Source of the DNA: Sva-07 sp041685755
GTDB lineage: Bacteria; Actinomycetota; Acidimicrobiia; Acidimicrobiales; Ilumatobacteraceae
NCBI GenBank assembly: GCA_041685755.1
Contig: JAWLFC010000111.1
Coordinates: forward strand, 1 to 9,365
Direction of reading: 5' to 3'
DNA length: 9,365 nt
Below are positions 7,233-9,365 of the stretch, piece by piece. The number at the start of each line of letters is the position of its first letter. Position 1 is the stretch's first letter. Made by a program: the position numbers and the translations under genes. Below the pieces are notes generated by a model, which saw only the letters and a list, made by a program, of their open reading frames with translations, had not been told where the DNA came from and made no database searches.

Positions 7233-7656
7233 ACGGCCAGCGCCCGGGCATGTCGCCTGGTAGATGGCACTGCTGTTCGCCCTTTCCCCGCCCTGGTGGG
7301 GTGACATTGCCAAGCCGGCGTCGGGGGCCCCCATCTCATTGCGCTGAACGCGCCCCCGAGCTCACGGGACAACGGCTCGGCTGCAGGCACCGCCCACTGC
7401 AGATCGTCATGCGCCGTGACGTCGGCGCACTGCTCCAGCAGCTCGGTCCCCACGCCCGAACCCTCCTGCCTCGTCGCACTGCGTAGCGGAGTCCGTGCCG
7501 ACTGAGAGTTGCCCGGAAGCGCCGGCCTGCGTCTCGCCGGGTTCGACAGACCGCGAGCACGTCAACGTGGGTGTCGAGTGCTCGACGTGGGCCGCAGTGC
7601 AGTGCGGGCTTGACCGCCGGGTTGGTGATTCTGGGTGTGTGGAGTGTGCGGGTTCG
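7233..7656. other. Gene-free stretch between the MDMPI-like gene and the MazF module
   Basis: No ORF here resembles a known protein. Visible items are a GGGGGCCCCC palindrome (7323-7332), two adjacent inverted repeats at 7558-7586, and a minus-strand GTG at 7453 preceded by a good AGGAGG. The first 40 or so codons after that GTG have the local GC-rich third-base pattern, after which the reading loses coding character. The stretch may hold a decayed gene. Confidence 0.5.
7558..7586. repeat. Two adjacent inverted repeats downstream of mazF
   Basis: CACGT-CA-ACGTG (7558-7569) and GTCGAG-TG-CTCGAC (7573-7586) are two perfect short inverted repeats 3 nt apart. They lie about 70 nt beyond the stop of the minus-strand toxin gene, so they could belong to its transcription end. 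Arms are short, and chance cannot be excluded. Confidence 0.3.
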
Positions 7657-7989
7657 TCAGGTTCCGGCGAGGCCGAGGAACACCACGAGCGCTCGCGACA
7701 GCCTGATCATGTCGTCGTCGCTCAACTGTCCCAGCCGCTCTCCGAGCTTGGAGCGGGGGATGGTGGTGATCTTGTCGACCATCAGCCGACTGGACTCTCG
7801 GATGCCGGTGGTGTCGTCGGCCTCGACGAGCAATCGGACCAGCGGTGCGTCGGTCGGATCAGTGGTGAACGCACAGACGGTCACCGAAGCGGTGGCATCG
7901 AAGCGGTCGTCTTGGATGATGACGACGGGTCGGGGCTTGCCGACGTAGCCGCTGCCCGCTGACGCTGTCCAGATCTCGCCTCGTTTCAC
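7657..7989 (-). CDS. mazF: MazF/PemK-family endoribonuclease toxin
   Basis: Toxin of a type II toxin-antitoxin module; family members cut RNA at short motifs and stop translation. At 110 residues it has the normal MazF length. The SH3-like barrel signature is present: M-K-R-G-E-I-W-T at the start, GKPRPVVIIQDDRFDATAS (17-35) with the conserved R-P-V-V-I, CAFTTDP (39-45) with the Thr expected near the active site, ESSRLMVDKITTIPRSKLGE (65-84), and the closing IG-L-like helix GQLSDDDMIRLSRALVVFLG. Arg20 and Thr42/43 are candidate catalytic residues by family analogy. The ATG overlaps the antitoxin stop by 4 bases (ATGA, 7986-7989), the normal arrangement for coupled translation. No inactivating change is seen. 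The RNA target cannot be predicted. Confidence 0.92.
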   Translation of the reverse strand: MKRGEIWTASAGSGYVGKPRPVVIIQDDRFDATASVTVCAFTTDPTDAPLVRLLVEADDTTGIRESSRLMVDKITTIPRSKLGERLGQLSDDDMIRLSRALVVFLGLAGT

Positions 7990-8204
7990 TCGTCGTCGGC
8001 CAGCGCGTCGATGAAGGCCTGGTCGTCGGCTTCGTGTCGACTCAGCGCGACAGCGAGCGACTGTTGGTGGGCCTGCTGGGCGAACTGTGGGGATCGGACG
8101 TCAGGGACCCAGATCTGGATCGGCCGGAGCCCTTGTTCGCGGAGTCGCTGCCGGTGGGCGCGTACACGAATGGCGGAGGGTGACGAGGACTGTCGACGAG
8201 CCAT
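7986..8204 (-). CDS. DUF3018-type MazE-like antitoxin
   Basis: Antitoxin of 72 residues that should bind and neutralise the adjacent MazF and repress the shared promoter. The N-terminal core RVRAHRQRLREQGLRPIQIW (13-32) followed by VPD is characteristic of the DUF3018 antitoxin family. The C-terminal half FAQQAHQQSLAVALSRHEAD (41-60), ending in DQAFIDAL, is the probable toxin-binding part. The ATG at 8204 is chosen because the conserved core begins 12 residues later. There is no Shine-Dalgarno, but a -10-like TAACAT lies 6 nt upstream within a palindrome, which fits a leaderless, autoregulated operon. An ORF in another minus frame starting further upstream is a shadow. Confidence 0.9.
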   Translation of the reverse strand: MARRQSSSPSAIRVRAHRQRLREQGLRPIQIWVPDVRSPQFAQQAHQQSLAVALSRHEADDQAFIDALADDE

Positions 8205-8210
8205 GCCGCC

Positions 8211-8224
8211 ATGTTACATGTAAC
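8211..8224 (-). promoter_or_regulatory. Operator palindrome overlapping the -10 of the mazEF-like operon
   Basis: GTTACATGTAAC (8213-8224) is a perfect 12-bp palindrome, 8 nt before the antitoxin ATG. It overlaps the minus-strand -10-like TAACAT (8211-8216), which is 6 nt from the ATG. ATGACA (8239-8244, 5 of 6 to TTGACA) lies 22 nt further upstream, too far for a normal -35. The AT-rich palindrome in GC-rich DNA is the expected site for autorepression by the antitoxin or toxin-antitoxin complex. Confidence 0.65.
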
Positions 8225-8257
8225 GTCGCCCACTGCGGTGTCATGTGTCTTCGTTCG

Positions 8258-8283
8258 TGGAGCTGGGGGAAATCGAACCCCCG
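8258..8283 (-). other. Fragment of a tmRNA (ssrA) 3' end, probable attachment-site scar
   Basis: Read on the minus strand, GGGGGTTCGATTT is followed directly by CCCCAGCTCCA-type sequence. This is a T-arm with loop TTCGATT, then CAGCTCC, the 3' acceptor strand that pairs with the GGGGCUG that begins tmRNAs, then a discriminator A. Position 61 is T rather than the near-universal C, giving a G-U pair, which hints at drift. The tag-peptide reading frame, pseudoknots and 5' GGGGCTG are absent over the next 350 nt upstream (8284-8650). Only the 3' end exists, as left by integrases that use the tmRNA 3' end as attB. The fragment's 5' side faces higher coordinates, so the element should lie to the right. 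A tRNA-Ala 3' end is an alternative source but usually has TAGCTCC. Confidence 0.6.
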
Positions 8284-8300
8284 AGGGGATTCGCGCGTCA

Positions 8301-8333
8301 TTCCTGGTCAGGGCGCTGCGTTCCTGGTCAGGG
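8301..8333. repeat. Direct repeat of 13 bp with a 20-bp period
   Basis: TTCCTGGTCAGGG occurs at 8301-8313 and again, identical, at 8321-8333. The 20-bp period is about two helical turns, the spacing expected of protein sites on one face of DNA. The pair lies 18 bp from the tmRNA-3'-end fragment, consistent with integrase arm-type sites, though no integrase is present here to confirm it. Confidence 0.6.
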
Positions 8334-8345
8334 TGGGTTTTCGAG

Positions 8346-8406
8346 TGACCGTTGTTGACCGGTGTGACCCGCCCTTTCGCCGCCCCGGTCCGCCCTTTTC
8401 CGCCCT
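8346..8406. repeat. Short direct repeats with 10 and 21 bp spacing
   Basis: TGACC recurs at 8346-8350, 8356-8360 and 8365-8369, each about one helical turn apart. CCGCCCTTT recurs at 8369-8377 and 8390-8398 (21 bp), with a shorter CCGCCCT at 8400-8406 (10 bp further). The units are short, but the helical phasing continues that of the 13-bp repeats next to them. They may be accessory protein sites of an att region. Confidence 0.4.
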
Positions 8407-8657
8407 CGAGATCACCTTCAACGGCGACCGCAGTCCCGAGTGCGAGGGCTTGTCAGAGGCGCCCGGTACGTGCGCGCCGTTGTGGTCTCGTTGGGGTCCC
8501 GGGATTGCTGCACGCTCACGCTCCTGATCGCGCCGCGTCACGGATCATTCCCCGAGCTGCTACCCAGGCGACCGCTCGGCCGGGCTTTCGAGTCATGGGA
8601 AACCTGGCCGCTCGCAGTCGTGCCGATCCCGACGGGCTCCTGCCGATCTGACAGGGA
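8407..8657. other. Gene-free stretch between the repeat tract and the Doc gene
   Basis: No protein-coding signal is convincing on either strand; the ORFs crossing it have no family features. TGCCGATC occurs at 8621-8628 and 8641-8648, again 20 bp apart, and GATCCC/GGGATC arms at 8625-8630 and 8654-8659 could form a weak hairpin at the end of the Doc gene. Confidence 0.4.
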
Positions 8658-9128
8658 TCATGTGCCGTCCGATCGGCGCTCGGACCTCAAACACTTCGCC
8701 GGAAGCGCGCTCTTCGCGAGACGAAGCCAGTCTGCGAGCCAGTTCTCGTCGACCTCCCGGGCTGCCACCGCAAGCATCGCCTGAACGGCGTCATCGACGT
8801 CGGGTTGCTCGTCATTCCATGACCCGTCGTTGAGGTCGATGAACAGCACGAGGCATGCCCACGCTGCTCGCTTGTTGCCGTCGGGCAACGGGTGATTCCA
8901 CGCAATCCGACACGCAAGCACTGCGGCCTTGTCGTACACGTCTGGGTAGAAGTCGGTGTCGCCGAAGCCGGCCTGCGGTGCGTGCAGTGCCGAATCGGCG
9001 AGCTCGACGCGGCTGGATCTGATGAGCGTTGCGGCGTTGATGCCGGTGACGTGTTCGGCGAGGAACCAGAACTCGGCGAGCTGAGAGAGCGGGTCACTTG
9101 GCGAGGCGGTCGAGGATCTCCCGGTCAC
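8658..9128 (-). CDS. doc: Doc/Fic-family toxin
   Basis: Toxin of a type II module; Doc proteins phosphorylate elongation factor Tu and other Fic proteins AMPylate targets. The catalytic motif is HPLPDGNKR (79-87), with His79, Asp83, Asn85, Lys86 and Arg87 kept and the usual Phe replaced by Leu81. Upstream are FWFLAEHVTGI (20-30), the first helix of Doc proteins, and ELADSALHAPQAGFGDTDFY (42-61), the conserved L-x-S-A-L-x-x-P-Q-x-x-F-G segment. The only usable in-frame start is GTG at 9128, which overlaps the antitoxin by 35 bases and adds about 12 residues (VTGRSSTASPSD) that look non-native. A GTGA stop/start overlap exists at 9094-9097, the expected coupling for such pairs, but in the wrong frame for the toxin. 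A small frameshift near the start may therefore have damaged it. The body is intact. 156 residues from GTG; about 143 from the conserved start. Confidence 0.82.
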   Translation of the reverse strand: MTGRSSTASPSDPLSQLAEFWFLAEHVTGINAATLIRSSRVELADSALHAPQAGFGDTDFYPDVYDKAAVLACRIAWNHPLPDGNKRAAWACLVLFIDLNDGSWNDEQPDVDDAVQAMLAVAAREVDENWLADWLRLAKSALPAKCLRSERRSDGT

Positions 9129-9303
9129 GCTCGAGCAGCTTCTTGGCTCGGGCGGTGAAGTCGTCGTCGGAGCGGACTCGTTCGATCTCGGCGACGAGCG
9201 CGTCGATGATGAGCTGGTTGACGCTGTCACCGCGCACTCGGGCCACGGCCTCGGCGTCGTCGGCGAGATCGTCGGGCAATCGAACGGTGGTCTGCTTTGC
9301 CAT
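9094..9303 (-). CDS. Ribbon-helix-helix (CopG/Arc-type) antitoxin
   Basis: DNA-binding antitoxin of 69 residues, partner of the downstream Doc toxin. The N-terminal strand QTTVRLPDDL (4-13) is the classic RHH beta strand, followed by helix A DDAEAVARVRG and helix B SVNQLIIDALVAEIERV (27-43). The C-terminal charged helix DDDFTARAKKLLERDREILD (46-65) is the likely toxin-binding part. It should repress its own promoter. The ATG at 9303 has no Shine-Dalgarno but a near-perfect -10 TATCAT 6 nt upstream, so it looks leaderless. RHH antitoxins paired with Doc-type toxins (instead of Phd) are known. Confidence 0.88.
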   Translation of the reverse strand: MAKQTTVRLPDDLADDAEAVARVRGDSVNQLIIDALVAEIERVRSDDDFTARAKKLLERDREILDRLAK

Positions 9304-9306
9304 GAC

Positions 9307-9347
9307 ATCATGATATCAAGATGCAACACGACGAACTGTTGCAGTTC
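9307..9347 (-). promoter_or_regulatory. Promoter and operator region of the RHH-Doc module
   Basis: TATCAT (9310-9315, 5 of 6 to TATAAT) lies 6 nt before the ATG at 9303. It overlaps two 8-bp palindromes, ATCATGAT (9307-9314) and TGATATCA (9311-9318), fitting binding by a dimeric RHH protein. GAACTG-TTG-CAGTTC (9333-9347) is a 6-bp-arm inverted repeat about where a -35 would be. The AT-rich patch contrasts with the GC-rich surroundings. Confidence 0.6.
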
Positions 9348-9365
9348 ACGGGCGGATATCGCCGG

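Noticed and set aside
7264..7350. Small plus-strand ORF (starts MALLFALSPPWW)
   Set aside because: No ribosome binding site, short, and no known family; crosses the GGGGGCCCCC palindrome.
8258..8283. 3' end of a tRNA-Ala
   Set aside because: tRNA-Ala can end in AGCTCCA, but the preceding base here is C as in tmRNA (CAGCTCC), and no anticodon arm or D-arm is found at the required distance. Kept as a lesser alternative.
8284..8650. Complete tmRNA gene on the minus strand
   Set aside because: No tag-peptide coding stretch (such as an ALAA-stop ending), no 5' GGGGCTG end and no TTTCGAC-type 5' domain are seen; only the 3' T-arm and acceptor strand exist.
8087..8651. Plus-strand frames of 146 and 99 residues across the repeat tract
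   Set aside because: No coding bias or recognisable domain; they cross the antitoxin gene antisense, the tmRNA fragment and the direct repeats.
1..9365. CRISPR array, insertion sequence or integrase
   Set aside because: No repeat-spacer pattern, no terminal inverted repeats with target duplication, and no transposase or recombinase motifs were found in any frame of the window.

Overview
The window reads as a high-GC actinobacterial chromosome segment, possibly from the Acidimicrobiia. This rests on strong G/C at third codon positions, a mycothiol-dependent-isomerase-like (TIGR03086-type) protein, frequent GTG starts, and several start codons with a -10-like hexamer exactly 6 nt upstream, a pattern of leaderless transcripts. 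The genus-level placement is inference.

Left part (1-3287). On the minus strand there is a large ion/carboxylate permease of the SLC13 type with two internal TrkA-C (RCK-C) domains. It runs off the left edge and lacks its last few dozen residues. Upstream of it on the same strand is a two-domain GNAT acetyltransferase. A 139-bp divergent region follows, then a second, single-domain GNAT on the plus strand.

Middle (3344-7240). A 960-residue LAL-type LuxR regulator (AAA ATPase, helical repeat region, C-terminal HTH) is followed by a GC-rich leader with several inverted repeats. Next comes a tightly coupled pair: an 86-residue small protein overlapping by one base the start of a DinB/MDMPI-like putative metal-binding protein. 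A strong hairpin ends this unit.

Right part (7240-9365). This is accessory DNA. It holds two minus-strand toxin-antitoxin modules: DUF3018-type antitoxin plus MazF/PemK, and ribbon-helix-helix antitoxin plus Doc/Fic. Between them lies a short sequence that matches the 3' end of a tmRNA (T-arm plus acceptor strand) with no tmRNA body, followed by sets of direct repeats spaced about 10 or 20 bp. The best reading is an attachment-site scar of an integrative element at the tmRNA gene, with the element extending to the right. No integrase is inside the window.

No clearly new multi-gene system is visible. The points most worth checking are the tmRNA-3'-end/direct-repeat junction, the out-of-frame start of the Doc toxin, and the uncharacterised 86-residue protein coupled to the MDMPI-like protein.
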